44,914 nucleotides of DNA from Candidatus Edwardsbacteria bacterium (GTDB lineage: Bacteria > Edwardsbacteria > AC1 > EtOH8), in assembly GCA_018821925.1 (NCBI GenBank), contig JAHJLF010000050.1, forward strand, positions 1 to 44,914, in the 5' to 3' direction. A program made the translations under genes and the position numbers. Positions 24,390 through 34,425 of the stretch are shown piece by piece. The notes beneath the pieces are model-generated. The model did no database searches. It was not told the DNA's origin and saw nothing but the letters and a program-made list of their open reading frames with translations. Within the stretch, counting starts at the first letter, position 1. Each line of letters starts with the position of its first letter.

Positions 24390-24713
24390 ATGGAAAGATT
24401 AGCCGTAATAACCGACCCCGGAACCGCCACCGGATTCCGGATGGCGGGCATAGAGACCCACGAGGTGGCCGACATCCACGAGATGCGCAGCAAGGTGCTG
24501 GAGCTGATGAAGAGCGACAGCTACGGCATGATAGCGGTCAACGAGGACCTGGGCGGGGACCTGGGGGATGACATCAACCGCCTGATCAAGGGCCGGGCCC
24601 TGCCGGTGATCCTGCCGTTCCCGGTTCCCAAGGGCGGGGTGGTGGAGTCGGGCGAGGCCTATCTTTCAAAATTGGTCAAGCAGGCTATCGGGTTTTACGT
24701 CAAGCTGAAATAA
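24390..24713 (+). CDS. ntpF: V/A-type ATPase subunit F
   Basis: A 107-residue central-shaft subunit that binds D within the A/B head. It has the family alpha/beta fold opening (LAVITDPGTATGFRMAGIE), then YGMIAVNEDLG and LPVILPFP, and a C-terminal helix ending KQAIGFYVKLK. No strong ribosome site is visible, so it may depend on coupling with the gene four bases upstream. After it the cluster is interrupted by AT-rich genes before subunit A. Confidence 0.9.
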   Translation: MERLAVITDPGTATGFRMAGIETHEVADIHEMRSKVLELMKSDSYGMIAVNEDLGGDLGDDINRLIKGRALPVILPFPVPKGGVVESGEAYLSKLVKQAIGFYVKLK

Positions 24714-24740
24714 ACCTTCTTAATTAGATGAGGGAATATT

Positions 24741-25259
24741 ATGCAAGACAGTAAAAGAATTATAATATCTTTGCTGACCTTTATAGTAATGTTATTTATT
24801 ACGAAATTTAGTTTTGCTCAAAGCAATTCATGTTGTACGATGGTTGATACAAATGGTTATATTAAGCACTATCAAGAAAAGACGCTCAAACTGCATTCAG
24901 ATTTTTGGGGTAACTATCAAGTATTATTAAATGACAAACGTTACTCAACTTCAAAAATTCATGATTTAGGATATAAGTTCCCTTCTGTCATGCAAGAATA
25001 TAAAACCTATTGTCAAAAGAAAATTACAAGTTATTGTTTGATTGGTGCTGGTGTTGGGCTTTTTATCGGAGGAGCCAAACTTACACAAGTGACTGATAAA
25101 CCGACATATGCGGATATAGGCTTTTTTACTTGTATGGGTTCAATATTAGCGTCGATATATTACTATAACTCATCGTATAACAATCTCTCTAACTCAGTTT
25201 GGTTGTACAATCAGGAAATAATAAGACCAGATGTTTCAACTTGTGACTCGGTACAATAA
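24741..25259 (+). CDS. AT-rich hypothetical exported or membrane protein
   Basis: A 172-residue product with an N-terminal hydrophobic segment (LLTFIVMLFITKFSFA) that can be a signal peptide, and two further hydrophobic stretches (about 94-110 and 125-140). It contains several cysteines (CC at 32-33, then others). The base composition is much richer in A and T than the genes on both sides, and codon use follows, which suggests recent transfer into the ATPase cluster. GAGGG precedes the ATG. I do not recognise the family. Confidence 0.65.
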   Translation: MQDSKRIIISLLTFIVMLFITKFSFAQSNSCCTMVDTNGYIKHYQEKTLKLHSDFWGNYQVLLNDKRYSTSKIHDLGYKFPSVMQEYKTYCQKKITSYCLIGAGVGLFIGGAKLTQVTDKPTYADIGFFTCMGSILASIYYYNSSYNNLSNSVWLYNQEIIRPDVSTCDSVQ

Positions 25260-25300
25260 CGTTCGTTTTTATTTGTGTTAATACATCGATTTTGTTCAAA

Positions 25301-26176
25301 ATGAAAAGAATATATAGCATTGTTCTTTTAATATTATTTGCCTGTCCCGGTTTTGCCATGGTGGTTCCCGGCCTGGACCTGCTGAAGCGGGTGCTGGACA
25401 GGTTCGAGTTCATGCCGGAATACCATATGGTGGGCGACGTGATGGCCTTCGCCAATCACAAGGATATCGAATACCGCCGGCGATATTTCATCGAGACCAA
25501 TTCCGACCTGGAGTTCGTGTTCTTCTCCTACCGCGGCCTGATTTACTCCGACTGGTTCCTGTACATGAAGACCGGAATGGGGCGCCAGGACGGGGCGGTG
25601 ATCTTTGATCCCCGGGATGTCCGTTACGGCATCACTCCTTCGCTGGAGATCCGGCTGAAACGGGCCAACCTCAGGGCCGGACTGGAGCACTTCTGCTTTC
25701 ACGACATCGACCGGAACGACGGGGTCACCGAATACTGGAACAAGGAGTTCCTGGAGGTATTCTCCAAGAACTACCGCCTGGGGGAATACCGTCGTCGCTT
25801 GATAGGGGAGAACAGCTGGGCCCCAGGCAACCGGTTTTCAAACAACACCCGGCTGGGGTTGTACATCAAAAGGGCTTTCGGGTTGCTGCCGGAGGCGGTG
25901 CTGGGCGGAGGGCATAACTACCGCTGGGAGCTGACCCAGGAGAACCGCTGGGCTTTTTTCCGGAGCCACGACTGGATGGTCAATATTAAAAGCTTGGCCA
26001 ATGCCAATGTGCGGCGGGACGGCCGTGTCCTGCAGACATACGTCCTGGGGCTGGAGGGGCACTTCCGGCGCGGGGCCGGCGGGTCGATGCTGTTCCTTAA
26101 TTACAACCTCCTGGATCAGCTGGAGGTCCGGCCCAAGGATAAGTTGCTGGAGGCCGGGATAAGGTTTTATAATTGA
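25301..26176 (+). CDS. Hypothetical outer-membrane beta-barrel-like protein
   Basis: A product of about 291 residues. The signal peptide (YSIVLLILFACPGFA) is coded by AT-rich DNA, while the rest is GC-rich. The mature part has alternating aromatic and polar residues typical of barrel strands (LEFVFFSYRGLIYSDWFLYMKTG, PSLEIRLKRANLRAGLEHF, SMLFLNYNLLDQLEV) and ends IRFYN, an aromatic-rich end as in outer-membrane proteins. No ribosome site is seen before ATG 25301. It may be a porin-like or DUF-family protein; a function cannot be given. Confidence 0.6.
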   Translation: MKRIYSIVLLILFACPGFAMVVPGLDLLKRVLDRFEFMPEYHMVGDVMAFANHKDIEYRRRYFIETNSDLEFVFFSYRGLIYSDWFLYMKTGMGRQDGAVIFDPRDVRYGITPSLEIRLKRANLRAGLEHFCFHDIDRNDGVTEYWNKEFLEVFSKNYRLGEYRRRLIGENSWAPGNRFSNNTRLGLYIKRAFGLLPEAVLGGGHNYRWELTQENRWAFFRSHDWMVNIKSLANANVRRDGRVLQTYVLGLEGHFRRGAGGSMLFLNYNLLDQLEVRPKDKLLEAGIRFYN

Positions 26177-26237
26177 ACGTCGATCGTCAGGGTTTTTCTG
26201 GAAAAGGTTAGTTTTACTAATTACCAAGGGAGAACAA

Positions 26238-26699
26238 GTGAAAGGAATCAACGCGGTTGTTTTGCCCACGATAACCATTATTTCTTTATGTTTTCTGGGG
26301 TGCAGCAAAAAAACAACCGAACCGGAATTGATCCCGGAAGTTACAATAACTTCTTTGACAGACACGTTGTGCATTTCTTACGGTAGTTGTATGCTAAATT
26401 CTACCCTGATCTATCAGGCGGTTAATTACTCAAGCATTAAATCCGGTTCTGATTCCGATAAGGTGGATATTTTTTTGAGTAGTAATAAGAAACTTTCCAG
26501 TCCGGGCAATGGAGGTGGGTGTAAATCTGTGGAAACTAGTGTTAATACTGCGAAGATAACCACAACTGATACTTGGCTGCCCGATACAATTAGCACAGGT
26601 TTGGAAATATCAGATACATTGTCTGCCATTGACAGTTCTGTTGTGCTGATTTCTTGGTGGTACAATGGCAAACGATATCAAATGGTCAAAAAGTATTAA
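26238..26699 (+). CDS. Hypothetical lipoprotein
   Basis: A 153-residue protein starting with GTG after AAGGGAGA. The signal ends in a good lipobox (CFLGC), followed by SKKTTEPE, so it is an outer- or inner-membrane-anchored lipoprotein. The mature domain is Ser/Thr-rich and beta-like, with several cysteines (CISYGSC, GGGCKS) that could form disulphides. It is moderately AT-rich and lies between unrelated genes within the ATPase cluster. No family recognised. Confidence 0.6.
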   Translation: MKGINAVVLPTITIISLCFLGCSKKTTEPELIPEVTITSLTDTLCISYGSCMLNSTLIYQAVNYSSIKSGSDSDKVDIFLSSNKKLSSPGNGGGCKSVETSVNTAKITTTDTWLPDTISTGLEISDTLSAIDSSVVLISWWYNGKRYQMVKKY

Positions 26700-26784
26700 T
26701 TCGTAAATTGTTTGGAAATAAGCCAGGTGGGTTATATTTAAAGTGAAAAATAACATCTTTATATAAATCGTTCCAGGAGTTTTT

Positions 26785-28527
<1,743 letters not shown>

Positions 28528-28540
28528 ACCCTCTCTCTGA

Positions 28541-28591
28541 ATTGTCACCCTGAGGGGGCAAATATGTCCGGCAGGTTGAACGGGTGACAAT
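28541..28591. repeat. Inverted repeat of the TGTCACCC type
   Basis: ATTGTCACCC (28541-28550) pairs perfectly with GGGTGACAAT (28582-28591). A related TCAGGATGACAGGGTG follows near 28625-28640, so there are two overlapping possible stems. It lies between the subunit A gene and the DHH gene and has no following T-run. Confidence 0.6.
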
Positions 28592-28673
28592 ATCATCCTT
28601 CAACTTGTGTGGCTTCGAAGTTTTCTCAGGATGACAGGGTGTTTATAAAATAATCATTAAATATAGGTGAATT

Positions 28674-29588
28674 ATGCGTCTGGTAACACGTTCCGATTTC
28701 GACGGATTGATCTGCGGCGTCCTGTTAAAGGAGGCCGGCATCATCGACAATATTCTGTTCGTCCATCCCAAGGACGTTCAGGACGGCAAGGTCGAGGTCA
28801 CGGCCGATGACGTGCTGGCCAACGTGCCCTATGCCAAGGGCTGCGGGATGTGGTTCGACCATCACATGTCCGAGCTGGAACGCAAGGCTTTTCCGGCCGA
28901 TTACAAGGGCTGGTCCAGCCCGGAGAAAAGCTGCGCCCGGGTGATCTACAAGCACTACAATGGGGCCGAAAAATTCCCCCGCTTCACCGAGATGATGACC
29001 GCAGTGGACAAGTCCGACTCCGGCGATCTGACCATCGAGGAGGTGGCCGAGCCCCGGGGCTGGCTGCTGCTGGCGGTAGTGATGGATCCCCGCACCGGCC
29101 TGGGCCGCTACAGCGACTACCGCATCAGCAATATGCAGTTGATGCAGGACCTGATGGAATCCTGCCGGACCATGCCCATAGATGAGATCCTGGAGCAGCC
29201 GGACGTCGTAGAACGGGTCAAGCGCTATCACGAATCGGAGTGGATGTACAAGGAGATGATCAAGAGCCACTCCCAGGTGGAGGACAAGGTGCTGGTGGTG
29301 GACCTGCGCCAGATGGAAGAGATCCCCAGCGGCAACCGTTTCGTGGAATACGGCATGTTCCCCAATATCAACATCTCCATTCGGGTGATGTGGGGCCTCA
29401 AGAAGCAGAACGTGGTGTTTGCGGTGGGCCACAGCATCATCAACCGGAGCTCCCAGACCAAGGTGGGCTCGCTGATGCTGAAGTACGGCGGTGGCGGCCA
29501 CGACAAGGTGGGGACCTGCCAGGTGCCGACCGAGAAGGCCGAGGAGGTGCTGGCCGAGCTGGTGAAGCAGATCAAAGCCGACGGGTAA
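28674..29588 (+). CDS. DHH-family phosphoesterase (exopolyphosphatase-like)
   Basis: A 304-residue DHH/DHHA1 enzyme. Metal-binding aspartates are in SDFDG (D8, D10) and the signature FDHH (D62-H64), followed by DKSDSGD (D112, D115, D118). The C-terminal DHHA1 substrate domain has the GGGGHDKVGTC motif. Family members hydrolyse oligoribonucleotides, c-di-nucleotides, pAp or short polyphosphate, and this sequence is close to those annotated as exopolyphosphatase. Which substrate applies cannot be read from sequence. It lies between the ATPase A and B genes; a link to phosphate energy metabolism is possible. Confidence 0.85.
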   Translation: MRLVTRSDFDGLICGVLLKEAGIIDNILFVHPKDVQDGKVEVTADDVLANVPYAKGCGMWFDHHMSELERKAFPADYKGWSSPEKSCARVIYKHYNGAEKFPRFTEMMTAVDKSDSGDLTIEEVAEPRGWLLLAVVMDPRTGLGRYSDYRISNMQLMQDLMESCRTMPIDEILEQPDVVERVKRYHESEWMYKEMIKSHSQVEDKVLVVDLRQMEEIPSGNRFVEYGMFPNINISIRVMWGLKKQNVVFAVGHSIINRSSQTKVGSLMLKYGGGGHDKVGTCQVPTEKAEEVLAELVKQIKADG

Positions 29589-29590
29589 AA

Positions 29591-30436
29591 ATGCCAAGTG
29601 CAACAATCAAAATATTTTTGGTGCATGGAGACGCGAAACGACTCCGTGTTGCCGAAATATCTAATTGGACCGGGAAAGCAATTGCTGCTCCAAGGAGTGA
29701 ATACGACAATTTGCTTTCAAGGGATGAATCTAATAATTCAGGTATATATTTTTTAACGGGCTTTGACATAAATACAGGTAAATCTGCTGTCTATGTTGGG
29801 GAAGCAGAATGTATAAAGGATCGATTACGGGGGCATCTTGATAAAGATTTTTGGAACAATATTATTTTCTTTATAAGTAAGGATGAAAACCTTACCAAAG
29901 CACACATAAGATACCTTGAAGGGCGGCTTATTGCACAAGCTAAAGAGACTGGTAGAGCGTTGTTGATAAATGGCCAAGCAAGCGGATCGAAATTGCCTGA
30001 ATCGGATCGAGAAGATATGGAAATATTCTTGGAACGTATTCATCAATTATTGCCAGTTTTGGGAGCTGATTTTCTTCTCCCTGTCAAGTTTAACAAATCA
30101 GAAAAATCGGAAAGCAAGCTATTATACTGTAAGATTAAAGGTTTAACCGCTACAGGTTCACGTAGCCCTAACGGATTTTTAGTATTTAAAGGCTCGGAGG
30201 CTGTACTAAATGAACGTGAATCTGCACACGAATATCCTTACACAATAGCTTTGCGCGAACGTTTAAAAACAGATGGGACTTTAGAGGTAAAAAAAGATAA
30301 ATTCATCTTCACGAAAGATACGGAGTTCTCCAGTCCTAGTGCTGCAGCGGTTGTCGTCCATGGGGGTTCGGCCAATGGATTAATGGCTTGGAAAAATAAA
30401 GCAGGCAAAGTGCTAAAAGAGATTGAGTCCGACTGA
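29591..30436 (+). CDS. GIY-YIG nuclease-domain protein with C-terminal DUF4357
   Basis: A 281-residue protein. The nuclease core has GIY at 51-53, YVG at 68-70, the conserved arginines in IKDRLRGHL and the metal-binding glutamate in IRYLEGRLI. The C-terminal DUF4357 domain (about 190-275) has the TGSRSPNGFLVFKGSEA and SPSAAAVVVHGGSANGLMAWK signatures. Such proteins are often mobile or linked to restriction systems. The gene starts two bases after the DHH stop, is visibly AT-rich, and splits subunits A and B, which suggests later insertion. Confidence 0.85.
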   Translation: MPSATIKIFLVHGDAKRLRVAEISNWTGKAIAAPRSEYDNLLSRDESNNSGIYFLTGFDINTGKSAVYVGEAECIKDRLRGHLDKDFWNNIIFFISKDENLTKAHIRYLEGRLIAQAKETGRALLINGQASGSKLPESDREDMEIFLERIHQLLPVLGADFLLPVKFNKSEKSESKLLYCKIKGLTATGSRSPNGFLVFKGSEAVLNERESAHEYPYTIALRERLKTDGTLEVKKDKFIFTKDTEFSSPSAAAVVVHGGSANGLMAWKNKAGKVLKEIESD

Positions 30437-30504
30437 GATTAACAAGGCCGCTGGTGCGGCCTGGGGGTGTAGGTTCGATAGAACCTTGAAAACCTCCCCT
30501 TAAT

Positions 30505-30526
30505 CCCCTCCTTGATCAAGGAGGGG
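30505..30526. repeat. CCCCTCC-type palindrome
   Basis: A perfect 22-base palindrome (CCCCTCCTTGA and its complement) lies in the spacer between the GIY-YIG gene and ntpB, with partly pairing ACCTCCCCT and AGGGGTGGT outside it. It belongs to the same pyrimidine-rich repeat class as those at 7780, 10285 and 40293. Confidence 0.6.
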
Positions 30527-30585
30527 ACGAGGGGTGGTCTAAAAGTAAATAAATTCATTTTGATATATTAAATTACGAGGCATTC

Positions 30586-31998
30586 ATGGACTTAACCACC
30601 AAGAAATACCAGAGCATTTCCTACATCTCCGGGCCGTTGCTGTTCGTGGACAACGCCAAGGGGCTGTCATACGGGTCTATCGTGGAGATAGAACTCCCCG
30701 ACGGCAGCAAAAAGGGCGGGCAGACCATCGAGGTCTCGGAGAAATACGCCGTCATCCAGGTGTTCGAGGAGACCCGGGGGCTGGACCTGGCCAAAAGCTC
30801 GGTCAGCTTAAAGGAGGATGTGGCCCGGATCCCGGTGTCGCGCGACATGATCGGCCGGCGCTTCAACGGGCTGGGCGAGCCCATAGACGGCCTGCCGCCC
30901 ATCATCCCCGAGAAACGGCTGGAGATCATCGGACAACCCATGAACCCCACCTCCCGGGCCAAGCCCGAGGAGTTCATCCAGACCGGCATCTCCACCATCG
31001 ACGGCTTTGCCACCCTGGTGCGGGGCCAGAAACTGCCCATCTTCTCCGGAGCCGGACTGCCGGCCAACGAGATCGCCGCCCAGATCGTCAAGCAGGCCAA
31101 GGTGCTGGGGACCACGGAGGAGTTCGCGGTGGTGTTCGCCGCCATGGGCATCACCTCGCGCGAGGCGGCCTTCTTCATCAACGAGTTCGAGGAATCGGGC
31201 GCCCTGGCCAAGACGGTGGTCTTCATGAACAAGGCCGACGACCCCACCATCGAGCGCATTCTGACCCCGCGCTGCGCCCTGACCTGCGCCGAGCATCTGG
31301 CCTACGACCACGGCATGCAGGTGCTGGTCATTTTAACCGACATGACCAACTACTGCGAGGCCCTGCGCGAGGTGGGCACCGCCCGCGAGGAGATCCCCGG
31401 ACGGCGGGGCTATCCGGGATACATGTACACCGACCTGGCCCAGATCTACGAGCGGGCCGGCCGGATCCACGGGCGCAAAGGCTCCATCACCCAGATCCCC
31501 ATTTTGACCATGCCGGACGATGACATCACCCATCCCATCGCCGACCTGACCGGATATATCACCGAGGGCCAGCTGGTGCTGTCCCGCCAGCTGCACCGCA
31601 TCGGCTGTTACCCGCCCATCGATCCCCTGCCCTCGCTGTCCCGCTTGATGAACAACGGCATCGGCGAGGGGCACACCCGCAAGGACCACCGGGAGTGGGC
31701 CAACCAGTTATACGCCGCCTATGCCTCGGGCCGCGACCTGCGCAAGCTGGTGGCCATCATCGGCGAGGAGGCCCTCACCGAGATCGACCGCAAGTACCTC
31801 AAGTTCGCCGAGGGCTTCGAGAAGGTGATGATCAATCAGGGACAGACTGACCGTAGCATCGAAGAGACATTGCAGATCGGCTGGGACCTGATGTCCGATC
31901 TGCCGGCCAAGGAGCTCAAGCGCATCAGCAAGGACCATATCCACAAGTATTACCACGGCGAGACCATGGAGCAGATGTACGGCAAAGAAGAGCGGTAG
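30586..31998 (+). CDS. ntpB: V/A-type ATPase regulatory subunit B
   Basis: The non-catalytic head subunit, 470 residues. It opens [19 protein letters not shown]. The nucleotide-domain P-loop is replaced by the SGAGLPANE segment, as expected for B. It carries [14 protein letters not shown] and the arginine-rich [15 protein letters not shown] segment near the catalytic interface. The C-terminal helical domain ends ...[20 protein letters not shown] precedes the ATG. It lies downstream of the GIY-YIG gene. Confidence 0.97.
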   Translation: MDLTTKKYQSISYISGPLLFVDNAKGLSYGSIVEIELPDGSKKGGQTIEVSEKYAVIQVFEETRGLDLAKSSVSLKEDVARIPVSRDMIGRRFNGLGEPIDGLPPIIPEKRLEIIGQPMNPTSRAKPEEFIQTGISTIDGFATLVRGQKLPIFSGAGLPANEIAAQIVKQAKVLGTTEEFAVVFAAMGITSREAAFFINEFEESGALAKTVVFMNKADDPTIERILTPRCALTCAEHLAYDHGMQVLVILTDMTNYCEALREVGTAREEIPGRRGYPGYMYTDLAQIYERAGRIHGRKGSITQIPILTMPDDDITHPIADLTGYITEGQLVLSRQLHRIGCYPPIDPLPSLSRLMNNGIGEGHTRKDHREWANQLYAAYASGRDLRKLVAIIGEEALTEIDRKYLKFAEGFEKVMINQGQTDRSIEETLQIGWDLMSDLPAKELKRISKDHIHKYYHGETMEQMYGKEER

Positions 31999-32033
31999 AT
32001 AAGTATCAAAGTAATAAGCTGGATCGGAGAGGT

Positions 32034-32906
32034 ATGATAAAGCGGCATTCTTTATACAATCACGCAGGTCTTTATTTCTTTACTATTTTACTACTCAGTA
32101 CTACAGCGCTATGCGAAACCATTGACGTTACCATCAAGGGTCTGGACGACGGCAAAAAAACCAGCCGCCAGCAGGATTACAAGGAGGCGGTGCTGGATGC
32201 CAAGCGCCAGGCCATCGAACAGGCGGGGGTGACGGTGGAATCGAAGTCCACCGTCAGGAACGCAGTGCTCCAGGAGGATTTCATAGAGTCCAATGCCAAG
32301 GCGGTCCTGCTGCCGGGATTCCAGATCATGGACATCGGCTACATGCAGGACGGCACCTATCAGATAGTGCTCACTGGCAAGGTCCAGGTCCAGCCCAAAC
32401 AATCGATGGCCGAAGCCGACAGCGGGGCTTTGCTTCTGCTGATGAACATCTACAGCGTGCCGGTGACCTTCCAGCTGGACGGCAAGCCTCTGGACGCCGC
32501 CGGGAAATTCGCCGCCTTGGTCGCGATGAAGGATAGTTTGGATTTTTCCGTCCTGTCCAATATCAGGGAAGTGAAAAAACGTTACAATAACCTGCCGAAG
32601 TATTTCCTTTATTTGCTGAAGCTTCCGGCCGGCCGGCACAGCATCAGGATCACAGCGCAAGTCATCTCCGGCACCGGCCCCGATAAGAACGGCAATTTCG
32701 TGGACGCCGAGATAATCCCCGGCCAGGCTACTTTCTACGAATACCGGGCCGATCCGGAATACAATTTTATCCTGGCCGACAGCGGGTTTGTGTTTGAAAA
32801 ACTGGCGGCAAATAAAAAGCCGGCCGATACCACAGGCGCATACGGGCGCAAGCTGCGTCTGGACATGATTGCCCAATACCAGAAAATCACCGGCTTTAAA
32901 TTCTAA
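32034..32906 (+). CDS. Exported protein with LPP20/FlgT-N-like domain
   Basis: A 290-residue protein with a signal peptide (FFTILLLSTTALC). Residues about 45-120 (KEAVLDAKRQAIEQAGVTVES, then QIMDIGYMQDGTYQIVLTGKV) have the strand-helix-strand layout of LPP20 or FlgT N-terminal domains, found in envelope proteins. The rest is a beta-rich domain of unknown type, with HSIRITAQVISGTGP near residue 205. GGAGAGGT precedes the ATG. It separates ATPase subunits B and D. Function unknown. Confidence 0.7.
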   Translation: MIKRHSLYNHAGLYFFTILLLSTTALCETIDVTIKGLDDGKKTSRQQDYKEAVLDAKRQAIEQAGVTVESKSTVRNAVLQEDFIESNAKAVLLPGFQIMDIGYMQDGTYQIVLTGKVQVQPKQSMAEADSGALLLLMNIYSVPVTFQLDGKPLDAAGKFAALVAMKDSLDFSVLSNIREVKKRYNNLPKYFLYLLKLPAGRHSIRITAQVISGTGPDKNGNFVDAEIIPGQATFYEYRADPEYNFILADSGFVFEKLAANKKPADTTGAYGRKLRLDMIAQYQKITGFKF

Positions 32907-32950
32907 TGTTACCCAGAGCACATAATTGATTGAAAAAAGCACCAAAGGCA

Positions 32951-33052
32951 AAACAATTTATTTTATAAAGAAACCAGGAATACAGGAATCTATAATGTTT
33001 CCAGTTTTTATTCATGGTTTCATGGATTCCTAATAAAAAATCTTCCTGTCTA
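32951..33052. repeat. Degenerate dispersed-repeat-like spacer sequence
   Basis: AACCAGGAATACAGGAATC near 32970 and GGTTTCATGGATTCCT near 33014 are loosely complementary, in an AT-rich spacer before ntpD. This resembles an old interspersed repeat. No gene or clear promoter is seen. Confidence 0.3.
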
Positions 33053-33087
33053 CAGTCATCGTAATATTATTTAACTATTTTCAATAA

Positions 33088-33711
33088 ATGGAAAACGTAT
33101 CACCAACCAGGATGAACCTGTTGGCCCGCAAGGCCCAGGTATCTTTGGCCAAACAGGGGGTGGACCTGCTGAAGAAGAAACGCGATGCCTTGGTGTCGGA
33201 ATTCTTTGGGGTGGTCCGGAACACCCTGGAATCGCGCAACAAGCTCAATGCGGTGTCCCAGGAGGCCGTCAACCAGCTTAATATTTCGGCCTCCATAGAG
33301 GGCAAGCCCCTGCTGGAATCGGTGGCTTTGGCCGGAAAGCGCCAGGTGATGCTGGAGGTGGCCGAGAAGAACGTCTGGGGCATCAAGATCCCCGAGGTCT
33401 CCACCGCCCGCAGCTTGAAACGGGATCCCTTCGAACGGGGATACAACGCCGCTATCGCTCCGGGCCGGGTGATAAAGACCGCTGATAATTTCGAGGAGAT
33501 GATAGACCTGCTGGTGGAGGTGGCCGGGCGGGAGACCCGCCTTAAAAAACTGGGCCAGGAGATAAAGAAAACCACCCGCCGGGTCAACGCCCTGGAACAG
33601 ATCGTGATTCCCCGGCTGTACCGCCAGATGGCCTACATTAAAAGCGTTCTGGAGCAGAGGGAGAGGGAGGACATATTCCGACTAAAACTGATAAAGAACA
33701 AAGGCGAATGA
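33088..33711 (+). CDS. ntpD: V/A-type ATPase subunit D
   Basis: The central rotor shaft, analogous to F-type gamma. The 207-residue protein has the family opening VSPTRMNLLARKAQVSLAKQ and the C-terminal coiled coil with RRVNALEQIVIPRLYRQMAY. It lacks a visible ribosome site, but its stop overlaps the next start by four bases (ATGA). It is the last ATPase subunit in the window and completes the A-B-C-D-E-F-G-I-K set. Confidence 0.95.
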   Translation: MENVSPTRMNLLARKAQVSLAKQGVDLLKKKRDALVSEFFGVVRNTLESRNKLNAVSQEAVNQLNISASIEGKPLLESVALAGKRQVMLEVAEKNVWGIKIPEVSTARSLKRDPFERGYNAAIAPGRVIKTADNFEEMIDLLVEVAGRETRLKKLGQEIKKTTRRVNALEQIVIPRLYRQMAYIKSVLEQREREDIFRLKLIKNKGE

Positions 33712-34397
33712 ACCGGGTTCGCCTTTGTTCCCATCTGCTGGCAGGCCTTTCCTGCTGGCTTTTTTTATCCGGCTGCATATCGGTGGACATCCAGACCAAG
33801 GCGGGAAGGGACCTCTCCGGCAGCCGGACCTATAGGATAACCCTGGAGCCCATGCTGGCCAGGTTTTACCGGTCGGGGGCCCCGGGCAAAATGTTCGATT
33901 TCCCCGGGCAGGACCTGGAGAAACAAAAAGGCGTCAGCGCCGTCTCCAAGCAGGAGATCGAGGCAAAGGACGGATCGCTGGAGCTGGTGTGGTCCTATAG
34001 ATCTTCGCGCCTGGATAATTTCTCCAGCGAAACCGACACGGTGATCTTCTCCAAGAGGGCCGTCAAATGGTGGATATATTACAGCTATTACGAACGCTAC
34101 CTGCCCCGCCGGGATACCAGCAATATTCCGGCCGCCGGAAGCACCTGGCTTAAGAACAGCCTGACCCTGCCGGGGCAGGTATATTCCAGCAACGGGGACT
34201 CGTTATCAGGCTCCCAAATCGTCTGGCTGCGGTCCATGGATGCTTCGGCCCGGGGCGGGCTGATGATGACCGCCCAGAGCCGGGAGATCAATCCCCTGCT
34301 GCTGGTTTTATTGCCTGTTTTTCTGGGCGTCATATTTTACTTCCTGCTGAAATACCGGATAAAATCAGTTAACCGATCCCCCTCCGCCGGCACTTGA
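33708..34397 (+). CDS. Hypothetical lipoprotein with C-terminal membrane helix
   Basis: A 229-residue protein. The signal ends in LFLSGC, a good lipobox. A beta-rich extracytoplasmic domain (VDIQTKAGRDLSGSRTYRI ... TLPGQVYSSNGDSLSG) follows, then a membrane helix at about 196-214 followed by KYRIKSVNR. This resembles LppM/DUF3153-like lipoproteins with a C-terminal helix, but the match is weak. It overlaps ntpD by four bases, so it is probably expressed with the ATPase. Confidence 0.65.
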   Translation: MNRVRLCSHLLAGLSCWLFLSGCISVDIQTKAGRDLSGSRTYRITLEPMLARFYRSGAPGKMFDFPGQDLEKQKGVSAVSKQEIEAKDGSLELVWSYRSSRLDNFSSETDTVIFSKRAVKWWIYYSYYERYLPRRDTSNIPAAGSTWLKNSLTLPGQVYSSNGDSLSGSQIVWLRSMDASARGGLMMTAQSREINPLLLVLLPVFLGVIFYFLLKYRIKSVNRSPSAGT

Positions 34398-34425
34398 TAA
34401 TATGATCAAAATGGATTAAACTAAA

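Noticed and set aside
29240-29590. Extended frame upstream of the GIY-YIG gene
   Set aside because: It overlaps the DHH gene in another frame with low-complexity Gly/Arg/Asp-rich sequence; the real start is ATG 29591 after the DHH stop.
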